Of a stretch of 64,000 nt of DNA, positions 9,541 to 20,838 are shown piece by piece. The notes below the pieces were generated by a model. The model saw only the letters and a list, made by a program, of their open reading frames with translations. It was not told the origin of the DNA and made no database searches. Numbering within the stretch: position 1 is the stretch's first letter; each line of letters starts with the position of its first letter. This DNA comes from Hippasteria phrygiana (lineage: Eukaryota > Echinodermata > Asteroidea > Valvatida > Goniasteridae), in NCBI GenBank assembly GCA_037893225.1, contig JAZGUH010000088.1, positions 1,896,501-1,960,500 of the forward strand, in the 5' to 3' direction. The position numbers were made by a program, and so were the translations under genes.

Positions 9541-11693
9541 AAACTTCCTTGTATTTCTTGGCAATCAGCGAACTTGAACATTCCCCTTGGCACCCTTGGA
9601 ATGTCACTTCGACCACCCACCAACTCCCTCATAAAACGTGCTTTAGCGTAGTGCCTCGTGGAAAAAATACTCAAAAGAGGGCGCTAGACCAACCTAACGG
9701 TCCCGAACTGTACGCGTGCAGTTGGGGACCGTTAGGTCGGTCCACCACCTACACCTAGGACGTGATGCTACAAGAAAATTCATTTGCTTGGTAGCAAGCC
9801 GTACATTCCTCATAATTGTTGATCTCCATCCCTGGCTCCGCAAGTGTCGATAATAGTCTCATCATATTGTTAAATATTTCTATGAATTATTTTTCTTCTT
9901 GTCTTTCTTTATTCCCCAGAACTGTATAACAACATGCAACTTCAAATCAAGTTTAAACTTGGTACATTTTATACACACTCACTCTATTGAAGATGTGCAA
10001 AAATCGAATGACGTCATGATGTGCCAATTTACAAGCAGAAATATGATATTTCAAGTTTTCATATGTGAACATCAGATAGATCTAATGTAAATCGAATTTT
10101 TTGGTGTTTTTTCTTTGACCTCTACGTCTGGGAACATCGGAAGCTCAAAGTCAACGGATGGTACAGGGACACTGTTAGCAATTCACGGATCAGTAACATG
10201 AATACAAACATATGCGGACGTACATGGCAGAAAAAAAGTAGATCTCAAACTTCCTTGTATTTCTTGGCAATCAGCGAACTTAAACATTCCCCACGGCACC
10301 ATTGGAATGTCACTTCGACCACCCACCAACTCCCTCATAAAACGTGCTTTAGCGTAGTGCCTCGTGGAAAAAATACTCAAGAGAGGGCGCTAGACCAACC
10401 TAACGGTCCCGAACTGTACGCGTGCAGTTGGGGACCGTTATGTCGGTCCACTACCTACCTCTGGGTATTTTCTTTCTAACGAGGCTGTTGAGGGTAGACA
10501 TTGGAATGGGACGTGATGCTACAAGAAAATTCATTTGCTGATTGGGTAGCAAGCCGTACATTCCCCATAATTCTTGATCTCCATCCCTGGCCCGCAATTT
10601 TCGATAATAACCTCATCATTGTTGAATATTTCTATGAATTGTTTTTCTTCTTGTCTTTCTTTATTCCCCAGAACTGTATAACAACATGCAACTTCATATT
10701 AAGTTTAAACTTGGTACATTTCATAGACACTCTATTGAAGATGTGCAAAAATTTAATGACGTCATGATGTGTCAATTTACAAGCAGCAGTATGATATTTC
10801 AAGTTTTCATATGTGAACATCAGATAGATCTAATGTACATAGACATTTTTGGTGTTTTTTAGTTGACCTCTACGTTTAGGATCATCGGAAGCTCAAAGTC
10901 AACGGATGGTACACGGACAGCAATTCACGGATCAGTAACATGAATACAAACATATGCGGACGTACATGGCAGAAACAAAGTAGATCTCAAACTTCCTTGT
11001 ATTTATTGGTAATCAGCCAACTTAAACATTCCCTATGGAAAAAAAAATAGAAAAGTCGAAAAAATATTTTTACAAAAACGTTAAATCTGTTTTTTCTGCT
11101 ATTCTCCCTTACAATGTCACTTCGACCATCCGCCAACCCCTCATAGAACGTGCGTAAGCGTCGTGCAGTTCGGGACCGTTAGGTCGGTCTAGCGCCCTCC
11201 CTTTCGTATTTTTCCATGAAGCTGTTGAGGGCAGCATTGCAATGTGACGTTATGTTATAAGAAATGAATTTGCTGATTGGTGAGAAAGCCGTACATTTCC
11301 CATACCGGTGATCCCCGTCCGGGGCTACACAAGTGTCAATAACACCCTCATCATTATATGTTATGTGATTATTATTATATGAATTATACCTGTTAAAGTA
11401 CCCTCAAGGAGACACTTTGTCATCATTTTTGATACCTTAGGGAGACAAATGACATACTTGTACATGTATATACATACATACTCTGTTGAAGATGTTCACA
11501 AATGCAATGACGTCATGATGACGTCATCAGGTGTCAAATTACAAGCAAAAAAGCACAAAATCAAGGAAATTTTTGAAACGTCATATGTCATGAGGCACAA
11601 AACACAAGGTTTTCATATTTTTGCGATTAGATGTTAGTCTCCGGCAAGACTGTGCTTTTCAAAAAATGTTACCAGTGACGTCATAAAATACTC
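9541..11693 (+). repeat. A block: fragment, A1a, A1b and A2 in tandem
   Basis: Three A copies begin at GCAGTT near 9718, 10424 and 11165, giving periods of 706 and 741 bp. The fragment 9541-9717 is the right end of a further A1 copy. A1a lacks the TGGGTATTTTTT..GAATGG stretch present in A1b. Near-perfect palindromes centred on ACGCGT lie at 9685-9744 and 10391-10450, each with arms of about 30 nt; I count 3 mismatches in the outer 26 nt of the first. I recognise no coding sequence. Confidence 0.84.
9685..9744. repeat. 60-bp palindrome at A1 module junction
   Basis: The left arm TAGACCAACCTAACGGTCCC.. is the inverted complement of ..GGGACCGTTAGGTCGGTCCA on the right, around a TACGCGTG centre. 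The arms match the start of A1 and A2 modules, so the palindrome looks like an A-module start joined to its own inverted copy. The same structure is at 10391-10450, 31825-31884, 38914-38973, 42374-42433, 45834-45893 and 55612-55671. Confidence 0.87.
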
Positions 11694-12097
11694 GAGCGCC
11701 CTCTAACATGGCCTCAATCCGTCTTCCGACTCACAACAAAATAATCAAAAACCCATCCGTATTATTGAGTATAGTTCACTGCACATTCATTCTGTGCTTC
11801 TTTCGATTGTTGAAATCAAAATAAACCACATATGCATCTTTTCTCCAATGTATTTCAGTGTCGAACAGTCTACCAGACGTCACTGTTGGTGACCCCACGA
11901 CAGCAGGAAGCAAGGCCTTCTGCTCAAGAGTACATAATTTGCTTTAAAATAATTACATTGGTGTTTTCATGTTTCTTTTCCTAATCACTTCTTTCAACAA
12001 ATGTACGTCTTAATACTGTACTTTCCTGATCCATAAATATACAAAAAACAGACAAAGCCAAACACCTAGTGTTTGTAACAACAAACTCTATCTCTAG
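11694..12097 (+). repeat. Ta terminal module
   Basis: Typical Ta. The terminal hairpin is at 12071-12086, followed by TCTATCT and CTAG at 12094-12097. No H palindrome follows; the next leader begins at once with TTATTCTTTTTCTTC. Confidence 0.8.
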
Positions 12098-15000
12098 TTA
12101 TTCTTTTTCTTCTTCTTCCCATCAATTTCTTCTCCGGAGTTGTTTGACTACATGCAAACTCATATCAAGTTCATATTTGGTACATATATGTACATCACGT
12201 TGAAGATTCCGGAAAATGTGATGACGTCATGATGACATCATCAGGTATCAAATTACAAGCAATTAATCATTTCTATTTTTAATGTTTGAAAATCGATATA
12301 AAATCAACCGTGAAAGACCGGAACTTGATTTTTACGGCAATTGATAGGATAATATTAGATCTTCAATTTTGATCGTGCGTGCAAAATCACGTGACCCTTC
12401 CTTCCGGTCGAAACCGGAAGTGCCTTATAATTTGAAAGTGGAAAAAGATTTGAACTTGCTTTCAGCGATGTTAGTCCTTGGCCAGACTGAACTTTTCAAA
12501 ATGTGAGCCGTTACGTCATAAAACATTCGAGCGCCCTCTAGCGGCAGGTTGAAAAATGTTCAAAATGAACTTTCAGTCGATGTGTGTGGCGAAGTTTGCG
12601 GTAATCACTTTATAATTGATATATATGATGACCTTCATGCAGCCAACACGTGTGCGAGGGCTCAGATTGATGACGTCATCAGACCGGAAGTTGCAATGAA
12701 AAGACCTTTAAACCTTAAAAAGTCGCTGAAAAATCAACCGTGACAGATATATTTCAGATTTTTCCTTCAGATGGCACAGTTGACATAGTTCTCGAGCTTT
12801 GTGATAATGACGTCACGATGACGTCATCAAGTATCATATTACAAGCAATCAAAGATTTCTTGATTTGATGTTTGAAAATCAATATAAAATCAACCGAGAG
12901 AGCTCTGATTTTGCTTTTTACGGGAATTGATGGAATAATGCAGGGTCTTCATTTTTGATATTACGTGCAAAATCACATGACCCTTCCTTCCGGTCCAAAC
13001 CGGAAGTGCCTTATAATTTAAAAGTGGAAACAGATTTGAACTTGCTTTCAACGATGTTAGTCTTTGGCCAGGCTGAACTTTTCAAAAATGTGTGCGGTGA
13101 CGTCATAAAATATTCGAGCGCCCTCTAGCGGCAGGTTGAAAAATGTTTAAAATTGACTTTCAGTCGATGTGTCTGCCAAAGTTTGCGGTAATCACTTTAT
13201 AATTGATATATATGATGACCTTCATGCAGGCAACACGTGTGGAAGGGCTCAGATTGATGACGTCATCAGACCGGAAGTTGCAATGAAAAGACCTTTAAAC
13301 CTTAAAAAATCGCTGAAAAATCAACCGTGACAGATATATTTCAGATTTTTGCTTCAGATGGCACAGTTGACATAGCTCTCGAGCTTTGTGATAATGACGT
13401 CATGATGACGTCATCAAGTATCAGATTACAAGCAATCAAAGATTTCTTGATTTAATGTTTGAAAATCAATATAAAATCAACCGAGAGAGATCTGATTTTG
13501 CTTTTTACGGGAATTGATGAAATAATCCAGGGTCTTCATTTTTGATATTACGTGCAAAATCACATGACCCTTCCTTCCGGTCCAAACCGGAAGTGCCTTA
13601 TAATTTAAAAGTGGAAACAGATTTGAACTTGCTTTCAACGATGTTAGTCTTTGGCCAGGCTGAACTTTTCAAAAATGTGTGCAGTGACGTCATAAAATAT
13701 TCGAGCGCCCTCTAGCGGCAGGTTGAAAAATGTTTAAAATTGACTTTCAGTCGATGTGTCTGCCAAAGTTTGCGGTAATCACTTTATAATTGATATATAT
13801 GATGACCTTCATGCAGGCAACACGTGTGGAAGGGCTCAGATTGATGACGTCATCAGACCGGAAGTTGCAATGAAAAGACCTTTAAACCTTAAAAAATCGC
13901 TGAAAAATCAACCGTGACAGATATATTTCAGATTTTTGCTTCAGATGGCACAGTTGACATAGCTCTCGAGCTTTGTGATAATGACGTCACGATGACGTCA
14001 TCAAGTATCAGATTACAAGCAATCAAAGATTTCTTGATTTAATGTTTGAAAATCAATATAAAATCAACCGAGAGAGATCTGATTTTGCTTTTTACGGGAA
14101 TTGATGAAATAATCCAGGGTCTTCATTTTTGATATTACGTGCAAAATCACATGACCCTTCCTTCCGGTCCAAACCGGAAGTGCCTTATAATGTAAAAGTG
14201 GAAATAGATTTGAACTTGCTTTCAACGATGTTAGTCTCTGGCTAGGTTATACTTCACAAAAAAAATACCGGTGACGTCATAAAACATTCGAGCGCCCTCT
14301 AGCGGCAGGTTGAAAAATGTTCAAAATGAACTTTCAGTCGATGTGTGTGGCGAAGTTTGCGGTAATCACTTTATAATTGATATATATGATGACCTTCATG
14401 CAGGCAAGACGTGTGCGAGGGCTCAGATTGATGACGTCATCAGACCGGAAGTTGCAATGAAAAGACCTTTAAACCTTAAAAAATCGCTGAAAAATCAACC
14501 GCGACAGATATAATTCAGATTTTTGCTTCAGATAGCACAGTTGACATAGCTCTCGCGCGTTCTGATAATGACGTCACGATGACGTCATCAAGTATCAAAG
14601 ATTTCTAGATTTAATCTTTGAAAATCAATATCAAATCAACCGAGAGAGATCTGATTTTCATTTTACGGGAAGTGATAAGATAATCCAGGGTCTTCATTTT
14701 TTATATTACGTGCAAAATCAAACCGGAAGTTCCTTTTTATTTGAAAGTGAAAGAACTTTCAGTCGATGTGTTTGGCGAAGTTTGCGGTAATCACTTTATA
14801 ATTGATATATATGATGACCTTCGTGCGGGCAACACGTGTGCAAGGGCTCAGATTGATGACGTCATCAGACCGGAAGTGACAATGAAAAAAAAAAAATTTC
14901 CTTAAACAATTGCTGAAAAATCTAGCGTGAGAGATATAATCTTGATTTTTTTCAAATGGCACAGTAAACATAGGTCTCCAGCTTTCTTGTAATGACGTCA

Positions 15001-15679
15001 TGATGACGTCATTGGGTATCAGATTACAAGCAATAAAACATTAATTTTTTTAATCTTTAAAACTCGGTATAAAATCAACCGTTAGAGACCTTATCTTACT
15101 TTTTACGGGAATTGATAGAGTAATACTAGGTCTTCATTTTTTTATATTGAGTGCAAAATCACGTGACCCTTCCTTCCGGTCCAAACAGGAAGTGCCTTAT
15201 AATTTGAAATTGGTAAAAGATGTGAACTTGCGTATAGTCTCCGGCAAGACTGCTTTTCAAAAAATGTTACCAGTGACGTCATAAAATACTCCAGCGCCCT
15301 CTAACATGAGCTCAATCCGTCATCCGACTCAAAACAAAATAATCAAAAACCAATCCGTTTTATTGGGTATAGTTCAGTGCACATTCATTCTGTGCTTCTT
15401 TCGATTGTTCAAATCAAAATAAACCACATATGCATCTTTTCTCTAATGTATTTCAGTGTCAAACATTCTACCAGACGTCACCCCACGACAGCAGGAAGCA
15501 AGGCCTTCTGCTCAAGAGTACATAATTTGCTTTAGAAATATTACATTGGTGTTTTCATGTTTTATGTTTTTCCTAATCATTTCTTTCAACAAATGTACCT
15601 CTTAATACTGTACTTTCCTTATCCGTAAATTAAAAAAACAGACAAAACCCAACACCGTGTGTTTGTATTCAAACTCTAG
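12098..15679 (+). repeat. Composite unit 4 (S4 + deleted S + Tb)
   Basis: The leader ends in TTCTTCTCCGGAG, which contains the 8-bp palindrome CTCCGGAG. S marks are at about 12529, 13116, 13703 and 14290, all 587 bp apart. The CRE before the first mark is mutated to TTACGTCA. A deleted S copy joins near 14741-14765. The second half matches unit 1 almost base for base. Confidence 0.9.
15293..15679 (+). repeat. Tb terminal module
   Basis: Same layout as at 4383. The hairpin GTTTG-TATT-CAAAC is at 15661-15674 and CTAG at 15676-15679. It is followed by an H palindrome, unlike the otherwise near-identical copy ending at 4769, so H can be present or absent at the same type of end. Confidence 0.8.
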
Positions 15680-15740
15680 TTCTTATTAGGTGTTGGGCTT
15701 TAGCCCAAAACCTATTGTTATTCTATTGATTATTCTTGTT
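15680..15740. repeat. Boundary palindrome H (one imperfect copy)
   Basis: The palindrome at 15688-15713 has arms AGGTGTTGGGCT and AGCCCAAAACCT with one mispair. It is followed by TATTGTTATTC and an ATT/GTT-rich stretch leading into the leader of unit 5. Confidence 0.85.
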
Positions 15741-18591
15741 ATTCTTTTTTTTCTTCTTACCATAACTTTCTTCTCCGGAGTTGTTTGACTACATGGAAAC
15801 TCATATCAAGTTCATATCTGGTACATATATGTACGTCACATTGAAGATTCCGGAAAATGTAATGACGTCATGATGACGTCATCAGGTATCAAATTACAAG
15901 CAATTAAACATTTCTATTTTTAATCTTTGAAAATCGATATAAAATCAACCGTGAAAGACCGGAACTTGATTTTTACGGCAATTGATAGGATAATATTAGA
16001 TCTTCAATTTTGATCGTGCGTGCAAAATCACGTGACCCTTCCTTCCGGTCCAAACAGGAAGTGACTTATAATTTGAAAGTGGAAAAAGATTTGAACTTGC
16101 TTTCAGCGATGTTAGTCCTTGGCCAGGCTGAACTTTTCAAAAATGTTAGCAGTGACGTCATAAAATATTCGAGCGCCCTCTAGCGGCAGGTTGAAAAATG
16201 TTCAAAATGAACTTTCAGTCGATGTGTGTGGCGAAGTTTGCGGTAATCACTTTATAATTGATATATATGATGACCTTCATGCAGGCAACACGTGTGCGAG
16301 GGCTCAGATTGATGACGTCATCAGACCGGAAGTTGCAATGAAAAGACCTTGAAACCTTTAAAAATCGCTGAAAAATCAACCGCGACAGATATATTTCAGA
16401 TTTTAGCTTCAGATGGCACAGTTGACATAGCTCTCGAGCTTTGTGATAATGACGTCACGATGACGTCATCAAGTATCATATTACAAGCAATCAAAGATTT
16501 CTTGATTTAATGTTTGAAAATCAATATAAAATCAACCGAGAGAGATCTGATTTTGCTTTTTACGGGAATTGATGGAATAATGCAGGGTCTTCATTTTTGA
16601 TATTACGTGCAAAATCACATGACCCTTCCTTCCGGTCCAAACCGGAAGTGCCTTATAATTTAAAAGTGGAAACAGATTTGAACTTGCTTTCAACGATGTT
16701 AGTCTTTGGCCAGGCTGAACTTTTCAAAAATGTGTGCGGTGACGTCATAAAATATTCGAGCGCCCTCTAGCGGCAGGTTGAAAAATGTTTAAAATTGACT
16801 TTCAGTCGATGTGTATGGCAAAGTTTGCGGTAATCACTTTATAATTGATATATATGATGACATTCATGCAGGCAACACGTGTGCAAGGGCTCAGATTGAT
16901 GACGTCATCAGACCGGAAGTTGCATTGAAAAGACCTTTAAACCTTAAAAAATCGCTGAAAAATCAACCGTGACAGATATATTTCAGATTTTTGCTTCAGA
17001 TGGCACAGTTGACATAGCTCTCGAGCTTTGTGATAATGACGTCACGATGACGTCATCAAATATCATATTACAAGCAATCAAAGATTTCCAGATTTAATCT
17101 TTGAAAATCAATATAAAATCAACCGAGAGAGATCTGATTTTGCTTTTTACGGGAATTGATGGAATAATGCAGGGTCTTCATTTCTTATATTACGTGCAAA
17201 ATCACATGACCCTTCCTTCCGGTCCAAACCGGAAGTGCCTTATAATTTAAAAGTGGAAACAGATTTGAACTTGCTTTCAACGATGTTAGTCTCTGGCTAG
17301 GTTGTACTTCACAAACAAAATACCGGTGACGTCATAAAATGTTAGAGCGCCCTCTAGCGGCAGGTTGAAACATGTTTAAAATGAATAATCGGCTGATGTG
17401 TGGGCGAAGTTTGGTGAAATCACTTTATAATTGATATATATGATGACCTTTACGCAGGCAACACGTGTGCTAGGGCTTAGATTTATGACATCATCAGACC
17501 GGAAGTGACAATGAAAAAACTTTAAAACCTTCAAAAATTGCTGAAAAATCAACGGCGACAGATATAATCCAGATTTTTGCTTCAGATGGCACAGTTGACA
17601 TAGCTCTCGAGCTTTCTGGTAATGACCTCACGATGACGTCGTCAAGTATCAGATTACAAGCAATGAAATATTTCTGGATTTAATCTTTGAAAATCAATAT
17701 AAAATCAACCGAGAGAGATCTGATTTTGCTTTTAACGGGAATTGATGGAATAATCCAGGGTCTTCATTTTTGATATTACGTGCAAAATCACATGACCCTT
17801 CCTTCCGGTCCAAACCGGAAGTGCCTTATAATTTGAAAGTGGAAATAGATTTGAACTTGTTTTCAACGATGTTAGTCTCTGGCTAGGTTGTACTTCACAA
17901 AAAAATACCGGTGACGTCATAAAATGTTAGAGCGCCCTCTAGCGGCAGGTTGAAACATGTTTAAAATGAATAATCGGCTGATGTGTGTGGCGAAGTTTGG
18001 TGAAATCACTTTATATTTAATATATATGATGATCTGTACGCAGGCAACACGTGTGCAAGGGCTCAGATTGATGACGTCATCAGACCGGAAGTTGTAATGA
18101 AAAGACCTTTAAACATTCAGAAATCGCTGAAAAATCAACCGTGAGAGATATAATCCAGATTTTTGCTTCAGATGCACAGTTCACATAGCTCTCGAGGTTT
18201 CTGGTAATGACCTCACGATGACGTCATCAAGTATCAGATTACAAGCAATCAAATATTTCTAGATTTAATCTTTGGAAATCAATATAAAATCAACCGAGAG
18301 AGACCTGATTTTGCTTTTTACGGGAATTGATGGAATAATCCAGGTCTTCATTTTTCATATTACGTACAAAATCACATGACCCTTCCTTCCTTTCCAAACT
18401 GGAAGTGCCTCAGAATTTGAAAGTGGAAAAATGTTTGAACTTGCTTTCGACGATGTTAGTCTTTTAGCAGGCTGATCTTTTCAAAAATGTTAGCGGTGAC
18501 GTCATAAAATGTTCCAGCACCCTCTAGCTGCATATTGAAAAATGTTCAAAATATACTTTCAGTCGATGTGTGTGGCGAAGTTTGCGGTAAT

Positions 18592-18632
18592 CACTTTACA
18601 ATTGATATAATAATTATATCAATTATAAAGTG
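18592..18632. repeat. Unique 41-bp fold-back palindrome in an S monomer
   Basis: Two 20-nt arms separated by a single A: CACTTTACAATTGATATAAT and its inverted complement with one mismatch. Other monomers read CACTTTATAATTGATATATA and then TGATGACC here. The right arm is therefore an inverted copy of the left arm replacing about 8 nt, as expected from a local template switch. Confidence 0.9.
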
Positions 18633-19097
18633 ACCTTCACGCAGGCAACACATGTGCAAGGGCTCATATTGATGATGTCATCAGACCGGAAATTGCGCTG
18701 AAAAGACCTTTAAACCTTAACAAAAATTATGAAAAATCAACCGTGAGAGATATACTCCAGATTTTCACTTCAAATGGCAGGGTAAACATAGGTCTCCAGC
18801 TTTATTGTAATGACGTCATTATGACATCGTCATGTATCAAATAACAAGCAATTCAAAATGAATATTTTTAATCTTTGAAAATCAATATAAAATCAACTGT
18901 GAAAGACCTAACATTTCTGTTTGCGGCAATGGATAAAGTAATAACAGGTCTTCATTTTTTATATTGAGAAAAAAATCACGTGACCCTTCCTTCCTGTCAA
19001 AACCGGAAGTGCCTTATAATTCAAAATTGGTAAAAGATATGAACTTGCTTTCCACGATGTTAGTCTTTGGCAGGTATGTGCTTTTCAAAAAGCGACC

Positions 19098-19339
19098 AGT
19101 GACGTCGCAAACTGCAGATTAACTGCGTTGGTAATGTGCACAGATGTAATAGTGTCATGGTGACGTCATCAAGGTCAAATTACAAAAACCTAAAAAATCT
19201 ACATTTTTGAGAACGTCATGCTTCATGAACTGCAGCACACAAACTTTTCACAATTAGTGATTACATACATGTGGATCTATTCTCTTATGTAATCAAACTG
19301 AACAAGTCCAACACCGTGTGTTTGTTCCACAAACTCTAG
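19098..19339 (+). repeat. Tc terminal module
   Basis: This end differs from Ta and Tb. GTGACGTCGCAAACTGCAG is followed by one intact CRE (TGACGTCATCAAGG), then a segment resembling the A2 region after its CRE pair (TTTTTGAGAACGTCATGCTTCATGA). The terminal hairpin GTTTGT-TCC-ACAAAC is at 19320-19334 and CTAG at 19336-19339. Despite a different body it keeps the same end structure as Ta and Tb. Confidence 0.8.
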
Positions 19340-20362
19340 TTATTCTTCCTCTTTTTCTTCTTCACATAACTTTCTTCTCCGGAGTTGTTTGGCTACATGC
19401 AAACTCATATCAAGTTCATATTTGGTACATATATGTACATCACATTGAAGATTCCGGAAAATGTGATGACGTCATGATGACGTCATCAGGTATCAAATTA
19501 CAAGCAATTAACCATTTCTATTTTTAATCTTTGAAAATCGATATAAAATCAACCGTGAAAGACCGGAACTTGATTTTTACGGCAATTGATAGGATAATAT
19601 TAGATCTTCAATTTTGATCGTGCGTGCAAAATCACGTGACCCTTCCTTCCGGTCGAAACCGGAAGTGCCTTATAATTTGAAAGTGGAAAAAGATTTGAAC
19701 TTGCTTTCAGCGATGTTAGTCCTTGGCCAGACTGAACTTTTCAAAATGTGAGCCGTGACGTCATAAAACATTCGAGCGCCCTCTAGCGGCAGGTTGAAAA
19801 ATGTTCAAAATGAACTTTCAGTCGATGTGTGTGGCGAAGTTTGCGGTAATCACTTTATAATTGATATATATGATGACCTTCATGCAGCCAACACGTGTGC
19901 GAGGGCTCAGATTGATGACGTCATCAGACCGGAAGTTGCAATGAAAAGACCTTTAAACCTTAAAAAGTCGCTGAAAAATCAACCGTGACAGATATATTTC
20001 AGATTTTTGCTTCAGATAGCACAGTTGATATAGTTCTCGAGCTTTGTGATAATGACGTCACGATGACGTCATCAAGTATCATATTACAAGCAATCAAAGA
20101 TTTCTTGATTTGATGTTTGAAAATCAATATAAAATCAACCGAGAGAGCTCTGATTTTGCTTTTTACGGGAATTGATGGAATAATGCAGGGTCTTCATTTT
20201 TTATATTACGTGCAAAATCACATGACCCTTCCTTCCGGTCCAAACCGGAAGTGCCTTATAATTTAAAAGTGGAAACAGATTTGAACTTGCTTTCAACGAT
20301 GTTAGTCTTTGGCCAGGCTGAACTTTTCAAAAATGTGTGCGGTGACGTCATAAAATATTCGA

Positions 20363-20376
20363 GCGCCCTCTAGCGG
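20363..20376 (-). promoter_or_regulatory. CTCF-like motif in S monomer
   Basis: The + strand reads GCGCCCTCTAGCGG; its complement CCGCTAGAGGGCGC fits the published vertebrate/insect CTCF core CCRSYAGRKGGCRS, with G at the third position where A is usual. It recurs in nearly every full S monomer. In Ta and Tb modules the same place reads GCGCCCTCTAACATG, which destroys the CCGC half. Binding is inferred only. Confidence 0.55.
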
Positions 20377-20639
20377 CAGGTTGAAAAATGTTTAAAATTG
20401 ACTTTCAGTCGATGTGTCTGCCAAAGTTTGCGGTAATCACTTTATAATTGATATATATGATGACCTTCATGCAGGCAACACGTGTGGAAGGGCTCAGATT
20501 GATGACGTCATCAGACCGGAAGTTGCAATGAAAAGACCTTTAAACCTTAAAAAATCGCTGAAAAATCAACCGTGACAGATATATTTCAGATTTTTGCTTC
20601 AGATGGCACAGTTGACATAGCTCTCGAGCTTTGTGATAA

Positions 20640-20658
20640 TGACGTCACGATGACGTCA
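20640..20658. promoter_or_regulatory. Phased pair of CRE/ATF octamers
   Basis: Two TGACGTCA palindromes start 11 bp apart, about one helical turn. The same spacing is kept in unit heads and A2 modules, where the 3-nt linker is TGA instead of CGA. TGACGTCA is the full-length CRE bound by CREB/ATF-family bZIP dimers. Function here is inferred. Confidence 0.65.
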
Positions 20659-20818
20659 TCAAGTATCAGATTACAAGCAATCAAAGATTTCTTGATTTAA
20701 TGTTTGAAAATCAATATAAAATCAACCGAGAGAGATCTGATTTTGCTTTTTACGGGAATTGATGAAATAATCCAGGGTCTTCATTTTTGATATTACGTGC
20801 AAAATCACATGACCCTTC

Positions 20819-20838
20819 CTTCCGGTCCAAACCGGAAG
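20819..20838. promoter_or_regulatory. Inverted pair of ETS sites
   Basis: CTTCCGGT-CCAA-ACCGGAAG is a perfect 8-bp inverted repeat with a 4-nt spacer. Each arm is an ETS-family consensus (ACCGGAAG). It occurs once per full S monomer. The spacer is CGAA in the first monomer of most units and CCAA in the others. Confidence 0.65.

Larger units (their letters stand above)
7466..12097 (+). repeat. Composite unit 3 (S3 + A1a + A1b + A2 + Ta)
   Basis: The leader is like that of unit 1. S marks are near 7900, 8487 and 9067; the third has lost GAGCG (TAACACCCTCTAGCGG). A further truncated S-like copy starts near 9291 (GTGCGGCATGTTG). An A block with an extra A1 copy follows, which makes this unit longer than units 9 and 11-13. 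It closes with a Ta end. Confidence 0.88.
15680..19339 (+). repeat. Composite unit 5 (S5 + Tc)
   Basis: S marks lie near 16169, 16756, 17345, 17932 and 18515. Copies become more diverged to the right: the last mark reads AGCACCCTCTAGCTGC. The last copy also carries a unique fold-back palindrome (18592-18632). The unit closes with a Tc end. The sequence from about 19010 to the boundary and into unit 6 resembles the unit 14/15 junction near 51250-51600. Confidence 0.88.

Noticed and set aside
9711..9718. TACGCGTG as an 8-bp hAT-type target duplication between two A copies
   Set aside because: It lies at the centre of a palindrome and is itself nearly palindromic (ACGCGT). Outer flanks carrying a second copy were not found, so I do not claim a duplication.
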